This document shows, in pieces, positions 28,734 to 36,351 of a stretch of 64,000 nucleotides of DNA. The translations under genes were made by a program, and so were the position numbers. The DNA is taken from assembly GCA_005884685.1 (NCBI GenBank), contig VBAH01000049.1, positions 62,001 through 126,000 of the forward strand. Reading direction: 5' to 3'. The stretch comes from Alphaproteobacteria bacterium. Lineage in GTDB: Bacteria > Pseudomonadota > Alphaproteobacteria > Rhizobiales > Xanthobacteraceae. Each line of letters begins with the position of its first letter. The stretch's first letter is position 1. The notes under the pieces were generated by a model. It saw only the letters and a list, made by a program, of their open reading frames with translations. It did not search any database and was not told the origin of the DNA.

Positions 28734-29471
28734 CTAATCGATCAGCCAGACATCTTTTTGCGGCAGCGACGCGGCTTTGCCGCCCAACCCTATCACGGGT
28801 GCGCGGCCATTCGTATTCGGCGGCAACACGGCGCTCGGCGGGCGGCTCAGATAGGCGGGCAGATCCGGCGGCGGCCGGATTATTCGTTCGAGATGGTCCA
28901 TCTCGTGCAGACGGTCGAACTGGACGGCGAACCCTTCATTGAACTGTCGCACCACATGACCGACCGCACGGCCGACGGCGAGACGGGTGCCGATCTCCGG
29001 CTCGATGTCGGCCGACACCGCAACGCCGGAGGGCGAGACGTCGATCACGAAGCAGCTGACCGTGGTGCCGTCCGCGAAAATCAGGTTGGTATGGGGGTTT
29101 TCCGGCACGAGGCGGTGCTGCTTGCGGAAATCGATGACGGCGTCGCGCTGTTTCTTTTCCAGCCAGCTGAGCTTGGTGGCGAGGCCCTCGCGCACCTTTC
29201 GGGTCGCTGCGATGTCGACCAGGAACCCGCCTTCGACAAGATCGGTGATCCAGCCGTCGAGCTTGCCGAGCTCGCCGAAATAGGAAATCACGCGCTCGCC
29301 CTTCGGCCCCAGCACGGGCGCGGCAATCAGCATCTGGAACGGCGAAATACGCTTGGTGCGGCAGGCGAACTCGCGCCGGTTGCCCTGCGGGTCATGCCGG
29401 CTGGCAAGGCTGTAGCGTCCGCCGGTGCGGAGCTCGACAGCACGTTGCTGCATGAATTCGTCGAAGGACAA
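28734..29471 (-). CDS. PilZ-domain protein, possible c-di-GMP effector
   Basis: 245 residues starting at TTG with a strong GGAGG upstream; the next in-frame ATG six codons later is the alternative. Two PilZ-like beta-barrel segments can be suggested: one around FACRTKRISP with GWITDLVEGG, the second around SCFVIDVSPSGVAVSAD and EGFAVQF. The (D/N)xSxxG element is clear in DVSPSGVAV. An RxxxR element upstream of it is not obvious, so c-di-GMP binding is uncertain. The stop is six bases from the convergent TPR-methyltransferase stop. Confidence 0.7.
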   Translation of the reverse strand: MSFDEFMQQRAVELRTGGRYSLASRHDPQGNRREFACRTKRISPFQMLIAAPVLGPKGERVISYFGELGKLDGWITDLVEGGFLVDIAATRKVREGLATKLSWLEKKQRDAVIDFRKQHRLVPENPHTNLIFADGTTVSCFVIDVSPSGVAVSADIEPEIGTRLAVGRAVGHVVRQFNEGFAVQFDRLHEMDHLERIIRPPPDLPAYLSRPPSAVLPPNTNGRAPVIGLGGKAASLPQKDVWLID

Positions 29472-29599
29472 CGGACAGCCTCCGCCTAACCGAGCGGCAC
29501 TCTAAGGTATCCGCGTATAGGAAACCTTGCAGCTCAAAAGTTCCATAAAGTTGAGTTAAGGTTGCGCAAACCGGATCGGGGAAAGCCGGGGGCCCGCCT

Positions 29600-30079
29600 T
29601 CATTCCCGGTGATAGGGGTGGCCCGACAGGATGGTGACCGCGCGGTAAATCTGCTCCAGCAGCATGACGCGCGCGAGTTGATGCGGCCAAGTGAGCGCGC
29701 CGAAGGCGAGATGCAGGTCAGCTTGATCCGCGAGGGTCGGCGCGAGGCCGTCCGGCCCGCCGACCAGGAAGGCCACATCCCGCCCCGCATCGTTCCAGCC
29801 GCGCAGGCGTTTCGCGAACGCACCGGAATCGAGCGCCTCGCCACGCGGGTCGAGCAGCACGGTCGCGGCGTCTTTCGGGATCACGTTGGCGAGCGCGATC
29901 GACTCTTCCAGCATGCGCCGCCCCGCGTCGCGCGCGCGGCTCTCGGCGACCTCGATGACGTCGAGCGCGCGCAGGCCGACCCCGCGGCCCGACTTTGCGG
30001 CGCGCGCGCGGTAGCGCTCCGCCAAGTCCTGCTCGGGGCCGCGCTTCAGCCTTCCGACGGCCGCGACGACGATGCGCAT
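29600..30079 (-). CDS. rlmH: 23S rRNA pseudouridine-1915 N3-methyltransferase
   Basis: A 159-residue SPOUT methyltransferase that modifies helix 69 of 23S rRNA in assembled ribosomes. The C-terminal knot motifs are visible: FLVGGPDGLAP and ALTWPHQLARVMLLEQIYRA, with the terminal GHPYHRE. The length is normal. In related genomes it follows rsfS directly; here an arsenic cassette on the other strand lies between. Confidence 0.94.
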   Translation of the reverse strand: MRIVVAAVGRLKRGPEQDLAERYRARAAKSGRGVGLRALDVIEVAESRARDAGRRMLEESIALANVIPKDAATVLLDPRGEALDSGAFAKRLRGWNDAGRDVAFLVGGPDGLAPTLADQADLHLAFGALTWPHQLARVMLLEQIYRAVTILSGHPYHRE

Positions 30080-30147
30080 CGCATCAGTCTAGCCGCGACC
30101 GGAGCTGCAGTCCGGGTCGCTGTCGCCCACCCGTCATGAAGATACCA

Positions 30148-30170
30148 TATATCGAGAAATCTCGACATAA
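30148..30170 (+). promoter_or_regulatory. Probable ArsR operator
   Basis: TCGAG-AAAT-CTCGA is an exact inverted repeat flanked by AT-rich bases (ATATA and CATAA), about 55 bases ahead of the arsR ATG. Its form and position fit an ArsR-family binding site that overlaps the promoter. Confidence 0.65.
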
Positions 30171-30218
30171 GGACATAACTTGATTATCCTTGCCGCGTGT
30201 CACCCCAAGGAAACGCCG

Positions 30219-30647
30219 ATGGCGCGGAATAACCTGGCGGTCGTCGCCCACGCCGGACCTGTTGCCGACGGCGACACGCTGTCGGCGCCGCATGCGCTCG
30301 CCGCGCTTGCCGCCTTGGGTCAGCCGACACGACTGCAGATCTTTCAGCTGCTGATGCGCGCCGAGCCGGACGGCCGCGCCGCCGGCGCGCTCGCCGGGGA
30401 GATCGGCTGCCCGCACAATACGCTGTCGACGCATCTCGCGATCCTGGCGCGGGCAGGTCTCGTGCGCGGCACGCGCGACGGGCGCGCGATCGTCTATCGC
30501 GCCGATGTCGAAGGCATGCGCGGCCTGTTGAACTACATCGTCAACGATTGCTGCAGCGGCCACCCGGAATTGTGCGGCCTTGCGCCCAAGCCCGCGGCCG
30601 GATGCGGTTGCGGCCCCGCCGCCAAAGTCACCAAGCGCAAAAGGTGA
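30219..30647 (+). CDS. arsR: ArsR-family arsenite-responsive repressor
   Basis: A 142-residue winged-helix repressor. The helix-turn-helix region is GEIGCPHNTLSTHLAILARAG, followed by a wing (RGTRDGRAIVYRAD). A C-terminal cysteine cluster DCCSGHPELCG is the As(III)-binding type found in alphaproteobacterial ArsR. Further cysteines occur at GCGCGP. The ATG follows AAGG at eight bases; a TTG 13 codons upstream is less likely. It is the first gene of the ars cassette, with a palindromic operator upstream. Confidence 0.88.
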   Translation: MARNNLAVVAHAGPVADGDTLSAPHALAALAALGQPTRLQIFQLLMRAEPDGRAAGALAGEIGCPHNTLSTHLAILARAGLVRGTRDGRAIVYRADVEGMRGLLNYIVNDCCSGHPELCGLAPKPAAGCGCGPAAKVTKRKR

Positions 30648-30652
30648 GCGAG

Positions 30653-31186
30653 ATGCGCGCACCCGAGCAAAATATCTACAACGTCCTGTTTCTCTGCACC
30701 GGCAACTCGGCACGCTCGGTCATCGCCGAAGCCATCATGAACCGGCTCGGACGCGGCCAATTCCGCGCCTATTCGGCAGGCAGCCAGCCGAAGGGCGCGG
30801 TGCATCCCTATGCGCTCGATCTCCTGCGCAAGCTCAATTTCGAGGTCGACGGCTTCCACTCGAAAAGCTGGACCGAGTTCAGCAAGCCCGGCGCGCCGCA
30901 GCTCGATTTCGTGTTCACCGTTTGCGATGACGCGGCGAACGAAACCTGTCCGGTGTGGCCCGGCCAGCCGATGACGGCACACTGGGGCATCCCGGATCCG
31001 GCGGCCGCGGAGGGCAACGAAGCGCAACGGCGGCTGGCATTTGCCGAGGCGTACCGCATGCTGAATGCACGCATCTCGATCTTCCTCAGTCTGCCGCTGC
31101 GCTCGCTCGACGCGCTCGCGCTGCAGCAGCGCCTCGACGCGATCGGCAAGACTCCCGAGCCCGGCACGCCTGCGTCCGCCGCCTGA
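30653..31186 (+). CDS. arsC: Arsenate reductase, thioredoxin-coupled LMW-phosphatase type
   Basis: A 177-residue enzyme that reduces arsenate to arsenite. It shows the P-loop CTGNSARS (C-x5-R) near the N-terminus and a second cysteine pair in TVCDDAANETCPVWPG, characteristic of the thioredoxin-linked ArsC family. The start is the ATG five bases after the arsR stop, and the stop overlaps the aquaporin start (TGATG). Confidence 0.9.
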   Translation: MRAPEQNIYNVLFLCTGNSARSVIAEAIMNRLGRGQFRAYSAGSQPKGAVHPYALDLLRKLNFEVDGFHSKSWTEFSKPGAPQLDFVFTVCDDAANETCPVWPGQPMTAHWGIPDPAAAEGNEAQRRLAFAEAYRMLNARISIFLSLPLRSLDALALQQRLDAIGKTPEPGTPASAA

Positions 31187-31872
31187 TGGACGCGCCCGCG
31201 CCGCTTCCGCGCCGGCTGCTCGCCGAAGGGCTCGGCACCGCGATCCTGGTCGCGACCGTGGTCGGCTCCGGCATCATGGCCGACCGCCTCGCCGGCGGGA
31301 ATCAGGCGCTCGCGCTGCTCGGCAACACCATCCCTACCGGCGCAATCCTGGTTGTGCTGATCACCGTCCTGGGGCCGATCTCGGGCGCGCATTTCAATCC
31401 GGCGGTTACGCTGGTATTTGCAGGGCGCGGCGCGACGCCATGGAGCGAGGTGGTGCCGTATCTCGTCGTGCAATGCGTCGGCGGCGTTCTCGGCACCATC
31501 ACGGCGCACCTGATGTTCGATCTCGCGCCGATCATGATCGGCACGACCGCGCGCAGCGGGCCTTCGCAGTGGCTCGCCGAGGCGGTCGCGACCTTCACGC
31601 TGGTGCTGACGATCCTCGGCGGCGTGCGCTACGCGCCGCAGGCGATCCCGTGGCTGGTCGGGCTCGTCATCACGGCCGCTTACTGGTTCACCGCCTCGAC
31701 CTCGTTCGCAAATCCGGCGGTGACGCTCGCGCGCGGCTTCACGACGACGTTCGCGGGAATCGCGATCAATCACGTGCCGGGCTTCATCGTGGCGCAGCTT
31801 ATCGGCGCGGCGCTCGCCGCAGCCCTTGCAACGGTGTTGTTTGCACCCGAGCGAACGACGCTGCGCGCATGA
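31186..31872 (+). CDS. aqpS: MIP-family channel, probable arsenite-permeable aquaglyceroporin (AqpS-like)
   Basis: A 228-residue membrane channel with two NPA half-helix motifs (HFNPAVTLVF near residue 70, FANPAVTLARG near residue 175) and six hydrophobic segments. In rhizobia such a channel replaces an arsenite pump: ArsC makes arsenite, which leaves downhill through the channel. It is coupled to arsC by a TGATG overlap. No ArsB or Acr3 gene is in the window, so this channel is the only visible exit route. Confidence 0.85.
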   Translation: MDAPAPLPRRLLAEGLGTAILVATVVGSGIMADRLAGGNQALALLGNTIPTGAILVVLITVLGPISGAHFNPAVTLVFAGRGATPWSEVVPYLVVQCVGGVLGTITAHLMFDLAPIMIGTTARSGPSQWLAEAVATFTLVLTILGGVRYAPQAIPWLVGLVITAAYWFTASTSFANPAVTLARGFTTTFAGIAINHVPGFIVAQLIGAALAAALATVLFAPERTTLRA

Positions 31873-31920
31873 TCACGGGGGTCCCGGTCGGGACCAGCAT
31901 CGCCGCCTGATCTTGCCGGT

Positions 31921-32367
31921 TCAGCTCGCGCGTTTGCCGCGGATGCTGCCCGGCGCCCACATCTTTTCGAGGTTGTAGAATTCGCGAACCTCGGGACGGA
32001 AGACGTGGACGATCACGTCGCCTGCGTCGATCAGCACCCAGTCGCAATGCGGCATGCCCTCGACCCGCGCGTCAGGCACGCCGGCCTTGCGCAAGTCTTC
32101 GAGCACGCGATCGGCGACCGCACCGACATGCCGGTTGGACCGTCCGGAGGTCACAACCATGGTGTCGGCGATGGTAGTCTTGCCGCGCAGGTCGATTGAG
32201 ATGGTGTCCTCGGCCTTCATGTCGTCCAGGCACGCGAGGACAAGGCGGAGGGTTTCCTCAGGCTCAGGACGCGCCTTGGAAACCGGTTCGGGCTTGTAAC
32301 GAGCTGCCCGAGAGAGCGCAGTGATGGTCAGGGGTTGTGATCCTTTCGGCTCAAACGCCCCGGACAC
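31921..32367 (-). CDS. rsfS: Ribosome silencing factor
   Basis: 148 residues. It binds ribosomal protein L14 on the 50S subunit and blocks subunit joining during starvation. Conserved blocks are DDMKAEDTISIDLRGKT, ADTMVVTSGRSNRHV and CDWVLIDAGDVIVHVFRPEVREFYNLEKMW. An N-terminal extension of about 30 residues gives an uncertain GTG start. It is transcribed with nadD and proA. Confidence 0.92.
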   Translation of the reverse strand: MSGAFEPKGSQPLTITALSRAARYKPEPVSKARPEPEETLRLVLACLDDMKAEDTISIDLRGKTTIADTMVVTSGRSNRHVGAVADRVLEDLRKAGVPDARVEGMPHCDWVLIDAGDVIVHVFRPEVREFYNLEKMWAPGSIRGKRAS

Positions 32368-32484
32368 CCTGCCCGGGGCCTACGCTGAGGATATGCGTGC
32401 CCGGTTAACAGTTTCAACCCGGCAGGTGGTCCGCAGCGCCACTTTCTCAGGGCGGCGCGACTTTCATGTGACAGGTTCGGCCGC

Positions 32485-33084
32485 TCATGCGCGCTTTCGG
32501 AGGGCGCGCAGCGCCGTGGACGAGAGCGGCGACTTCAGTCCGTGCAGGAACACCCAGGCGGGCGGGCGTCGGAGCGGCAGCGCGCGCGCGGCCGATTCGC
32601 GGATGCGGAAGCGCGCGAGCGCTTGCCCGGCGGTTCCGGCGACGGCGTAGAGGCTCGGGCCGAGGCGATCGACCACTGCGATTGGAACCAGGCCGGCGAT
32701 GCCGCGCCATTTCTGCCAGCGATGAAAGCTGCGCAGGTTGTCGGCGCCCATGATCCAGACGAAGTGCACGCCGCGGCCGCGCGCCAGCAGCGTGCGCACG
32801 GTGTCGTAGGTATATCGGCTGCGCATCTGTGCCTCCACGCCGGTGACGACGATGCGGGGATCGCCGGCGAGTTTTTTGGCCGCGGCGATCCGCTCGGCGA
32901 GCGGGGCCAGGCCGCGCGTGTCCTTCAGCGGATTGCCCGGCGTCACCAGCCACCACACCCGGTCGAGCCCGAGGCGCTGCAGCGCGAGCAGGCAGGCGGC
33001 GCGATGCGCCGCATGCGGCGGATCGAACGTGCCGCCGAACAGGCCGATGCGGAGCCCGCGCGGGTGCGGGGGGAGACGGATCAC
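32485..33084 (-). CDS. nadD: Nicotinate-nucleotide adenylyltransferase
   Basis: 199 residues. It makes deamido-NAD from nicotinate mononucleotide and ATP. The nucleotidyltransferase motif [15 protein letters not shown] is complete, as are [11 protein letters not shown] and the C-terminal SSTALR (in place of ISSTxIR). The GTG start overlaps the proA stop (GTGA), so the two genes are coupled. Confidence 0.93.
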   Translation of the reverse strand: MIRLPPHPRGLRIGLFGGTFDPPHAAHRAACLLALQRLGLDRVWWLVTPGNPLKDTRGLAPLAERIAAAKKLAGDPRIVVTGVEAQMRSRYTYDTVRTLLARGRGVHFVWIMGADNLRSFHRWQKWRGIAGLVPIAVVDRLGPSLYAVAGTAGQALARFRIRESAARALPLRRPPAWVFLHGLKSPLSSTALRALRKRA

Positions 33085-34370
33085 GGTCTGATCTGCCCGG
33101 TTCCGCGGATCCGGTATTTGAACGTCGTGAGCTGCTCGACGCCTACGGGCCCGCGTGCATGCATGCGGCCGGTCGCAATCCCGATCTCGGCGCCGAAGCC
33201 GAACTCAGCTCCGTCGGCGAACTGCGTCGAGGCGTTGTGCAGCACGATCGCCGAATCCACTTGGCTGAGGAATTTCTCGGCTGTTGCCCGGTCGGCGGTG
33301 ACGATGGCGTCGGTGTGGTGCGAGCCGTAGCGCTCGATGTGCGCGATCGCCGCATCGACGCCGTCGACGACTTTCGCCGCAATGATCGCGTCCAGATACT
33401 CGGCCGGCCAGTCCTCTTCGGCCGCCGGTTTCACGCGGGCATCGGATTTCCGCACATCGGCATCGCCGCGCACCTCGCAGCCGGCATCGAGCAGCATCGT
33501 GACGAGCGGCTTCAACATTGTGGGCGCCGCCGCACGATCGACCAGCAACGTCTCGGCGGCGCCGCACACGCCGGTGCGGCGCATCTTGGCGTTGAGCACG
33601 ATGTCCTTGGCCATCGCGAGATCGGCGGCCTTGTCGACGTAGACGTGACACACACCTTCGAGATGCGCGAACACCGGCACGCGCGCCTCCGCCTGCACGC
33701 GCGCGACCAGGCCCCGGCCGCCGCGCGGCACGATCACGTCGAGATTGCCGTCGAGGCCGGCGAGCATCAGCCCGACCGCGGCGCGGTCGCGGGTCGGCAC
33801 AAGCTGGATTGCATCCAGCGGCAGACCGGCGGCGCGCAAGCCTTCGACCAGCGCCGCGTGGATCGCGCGCGCGGAGCGGAAACTTTCCGAGCCGCCGCGC
33901 AGGATCACGGCGTTGCCGGCTTTCAGGCACAGCACGGCCGCGTCCGCGGTGACGTTCGGGCGGCTTTCGTAGATCACGCCGATGACACCGAGCGGGACGC
34001 GCACGCGCTCGATCACCATGCCGTTCGGCCGCGTCCAGCTTTCCGTCACGGCGCCGACCGGATCGGCGAGGTGGCGCACGGACTCGATTCCGTCCGCCAT
34101 CGCGGCGACGCGCTTTGTGTCGAGCGAAAGGCGATCGACGAAGGCCGATGTTGCGCCGGCGGCTTTCGCCTCGGCGACGTCCTCGGCGTTGGCGGCGAGT
34201 ATGCCGGGCTCGCTTGCGCGGATCGCCTTTGCCATCGCGGCGAGCGCGGCATCGCGCTGCGCCGTGGCGCTGAGCGCGAGCGTACGCGCTGCCGTTTTGC
34301 CGCGGCGGCCGATGTCGGCCATCGCAGCGGCGATGCCGGTGCCTTCGATGGATTTGAGCGGCGCGGTCAT
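33081..34370 (-). CDS. proA: Gamma-glutamyl phosphate reductase
   Basis: A 429-residue NADPH enzyme of the proline pathway that makes glutamate-5-semialdehyde. The aldehyde-dehydrogenase-fold catalytic cysteine is in [13 protein letters not shown]. The N-terminal [13 protein letters not shown] and the [19 protein letters not shown] block near the C-terminus are typical. The length is normal. proB, usually upstream, is not in this direction here; unrelated small genes precede it. Confidence 0.95.
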   Translation of the reverse strand: MTAPLKSIEGTGIAAAMADIGRRGKTAARTLALSATAQRDAALAAMAKAIRASEPGILAANAEDVAEAKAAGATSAFVDRLSLDTKRVAAMADGIESVRHLADPVGAVTESWTRPNGMVIERVRVPLGVIGVIYESRPNVTADAAVLCLKAGNAVILRGGSESFRSARAIHAALVEGLRAAGLPLDAIQLVPTRDRAAVGLMLAGLDGNLDVIVPRGGRGLVARVQAEARVPVFAHLEGVCHVYVDKAADLAMAKDIVLNAKMRRTGVCGAAETLLVDRAAAPTMLKPLVTMLLDAGCEVRGDADVRKSDARVKPAAEEDWPAEYLDAIIAAKVVDGVDAAIAHIERYGSHHTDAIVTADRATAEKFLSQVDSAIVLHNASTQFADGAEFGFGAEIGIATGRMHARGPVGVEQLTTFKYRIRGTGQIRP

Positions 34371-34412
34371 GGCGATTTCCTATCACGTAGGAACTCGCCG
34401 AGCGAGAACCAG

Positions 34413-34440
34413 CAAAAAAGGGCGCCGCGCGGACGCCCTT
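34413..34440 (-). terminator. Rho-independent terminator
   Basis: On the minus strand AAGGGCG and CGCCCTT pair around a short loop and are followed by a run of six T. It ends the 75-residue gene just upstream. Confidence 0.85.
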
Positions 34441-34462
34441 CGCCGGTTCAGTTACCGGCCGG

Positions 34463-34690
34463 TCAGGTATTGGCGATCACGATGCCACTTTCCGGCACGA
34501 GGTCGCTCAGCATCCCGGCCAGGTAGGCCTTGACGGTATCGTCGTTCCAGTCGGCCGAGCGCCAGACGGTGACCTCCGGGGCGAGCTGTTCGCGTGGTCC
34601 GTGCCACGCGACCAGGTAGTCCGACAGCCAGCCCGCGGTCTTGCCGGCTTCGAGCTTGCCGGTGATCGCTTCGAGCAAATTGGCGTCCAT
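34463..34690 (-). CDS. Small conserved acidic protein
   Basis: 75 residues, no signal peptide and no membrane segment. The sequence begins MDANLLEAITGKLEAGKTAG and contains a Trp-rich middle (GWLSDYLVAWHG, VTVWRSADWNDD). It has its own rho-independent terminator, so it is probably an independent small gene. I do not recognise the family. Confidence 0.65.
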   Translation of the reverse strand: MDANLLEAITGKLEAGKTAGWLSDYLVAWHGPREQLAPEVTVWRSADWNDDTVKAYLAGMLSDLVPESGIVIANT

Positions 34691-34793
34691 GGTGGCATTC
34701 TCCGGGCGGGCTGCCCGGACAACGCTTCTGCAGCATTCCAGTTCCGCAGTGCGAGAACTGATTGATATCAGGGGCCTATCTGCGACTCTTGGC

Positions 34794-35102
34794 TCAGTAG
34801 CAGACGTTGATCCAGCGCACCCGCGGGCCCCAGGGGGTCCAGACCCGGCGTGGAACCAGACAGCCGTCGCCGTAGCCGTAGTAGCCCGGGTAGCCCCAAT
34901 AGGGGTAGCTTGCGGCAAGACCCAACCCGACACCCACGCCGAGCAAGGGGCCGAAACCGCGCCCGCGGAAGCCGCCATGGAAACCACCATGGAATCCACC
35001 GCCGTGGAAGCCGTGGCCGCCGAACGGACGCGCCGAAGCATCCGTTGACACGAAAGCGAGGCCGATGAAGGCCGCCGCCAGAATTGCAATCAAAGACCGC
35101 AT
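34794..35102 (-). CDS. Small exported Gly/His-rich protein
   Basis: 102 residues with a signal peptide (LIAILAAAFIGLAFVSTDASA). The mature N-terminus has repeated HGF/HGG units (GGHGFHGGGFHGGFHGG) that could bind a transition metal, then a GVGVGLGLAA hydrophobic stretch, a Tyr/Gly/Pro segment, and a C-terminus with two cysteines and a conserved-looking VWTPWGPRVRWINVCY. GGAG lies seven bases before the ATG. Confidence 0.7.
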   Translation of the reverse strand: MRSLIAILAAAFIGLAFVSTDASARPFGGHGFHGGGFHGGFHGGFRGRGFGPLLGVGVGLGLAASYPYWGYPGYYGYGDGCLVPRRVWTPWGPRVRWINVCY

Positions 35103-35303
35103 GGCACTACTCCACCAAAAGGCCGCCCCCTCCCACGCGGGATAACACCGCAAAGGCCGCTTCGTTTTCACGGGGTAAAAAGAAAAAAGCACGGCGCGGC
35201 ATGGCGTGAATGCGCCCACAGGGGTTTGCCATGATGGAACCGCGGGCTAAGCAGCGCGCAGGCCTCGGCCGCTGTTCCAACCGAAAAACATGAAGGCGCC
35301 GGC

Positions 35304-36191
35304 GTGCACGCCCCGCAACAGAAACACGACACGACCGCGACCCTGATGCTGGTCGCGCTCGGTTTCGCGTGGGGCCTGACCTGGCCGGCGATGCGTATCT
35401 CGCTCGACGAGATTCCGCCGCTCAGCCTGCGCGTGATGACGCTCGGCATCGGTGCCGGCTTGCTCTTTCTGGTGGGTTGGCTGCAGCGACGTTCGTTTGC
35501 GCTGCAGAGCCTGAAGCACATCGTGCATCTTTCGATAGCGGGGATCCTCAACGTCCTGTCGTTCTCGCTGCTCAGCGTGATCGCCATGATGTTCGCCGCG
35601 ACCGGCCGCGTCGCGATGCTCGCCTACACGATGCCGATCTGGGCCGCATTGTTCGCCTGGCTGGTCCTCGGCGAACGCTTCACGCGCGCGCGGGTGATCG
35701 CTCTGCTGCTGTGCGCCGCCGGCATGGGTATCCTGATCTGGCCGCTCGCACGTGGGGGCTCGCTGATCGGCCTGCTGATCGCGATCGCCATCGCGGTGAG
35801 CTGGGCGGCCGGAACCGTGTATGTGAAATGGGCGCGCCTCACCGGCGACCCGGTCGTGAACGCGGCGTGGCAGGTGTTCGTCGCGTTCGTCATCGTGACG
35901 GCACTGCTGCCGGTCTTCGAAGGCTCGCTGCATTTGTCGCAGGCGCATGCGCCGGCGCTGCTCGCGCTGCTCTGGTCCGGGCTCCTCGGATCGGGGATCG
36001 CGTATCTCCTGTGGTTCGGTATCATCCGCCGGGTGCCCGCGATGACGGCATCGCTCGGCGTGCTGAGCGCACCGGTGATCGGTGTGGTCTCGACCGCGTT
36101 CCTGCTCGGCGAATGGCCGACCGGCGCCGATATTGCCGCCTACGTGCTGATCTTCGCCGCGTCGGTGTGCGTGCTGCTGCCGGGGCGGTAA
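35304..36191 (+). CDS. EamA/DMT-family transporter
   Basis: 295 residues with ten hydrophobic segments arranged as two EamA halves. Each half starts with a Gly-Trp-rich helix (LGFAWGLTWPAMRISL, AVSWAAGTVYVKWARL) and ends near a (G/S)E(R/W) element (LGERFTRAR, LGEWPTGAD). It is a drug/metabolite transporter of unknown substrate. The start is GTG with GAAGG upstream. A class F repeat follows it. Confidence 0.85.
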   Translation: MHAPQQKHDTTATLMLVALGFAWGLTWPAMRISLDEIPPLSLRVMTLGIGAGLLFLVGWLQRRSFALQSLKHIVHLSIAGILNVLSFSLLSVIAMMFAATGRVAMLAYTMPIWAALFAWLVLGERFTRARVIALLLCAAGMGILIWPLARGGSLIGLLIAIAIAVSWAAGTVYVKWARLTGDPVVNAAWQVFVAFVIVTALLPVFEGSLHLSQAHAPALLALLWSGLLGSGIAYLLWFGIIRRVPAMTASLGVLSAPVIGVVSTAFLLGEWPTGADIAAYVLIFAASVCVLLPGR

Positions 36192-36200
36192 TGCTTCTTT

Positions 36201-36340
36201 CCCCTCGCCCCGCGAAGCGGGGAGAGGGTGGCGAGGATCGTAGGTCCGAGCCGGGAGAGGGGCAATCGTCATGTCCGGCCCTCTCCCGCCTCAGTTCGCT
36301 TCGCTCCTTCGGCACCCTCTCCCGCAAGCGGGAGAGGGGA
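36201..36340. repeat. Long inverted repeat (class F) between convergent genes
   Basis: CCCCTCGCCCCGCGAAGCGG and GGAGAGGG open it; CCCTCTCCCGC-AAGC-GGGAGAGGGGA closes it. It lies between the EamA transporter and priA stops and probably terminates both. Confidence 0.75.
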
Positions 36341-36351
36341 AAGAAAAAGAG

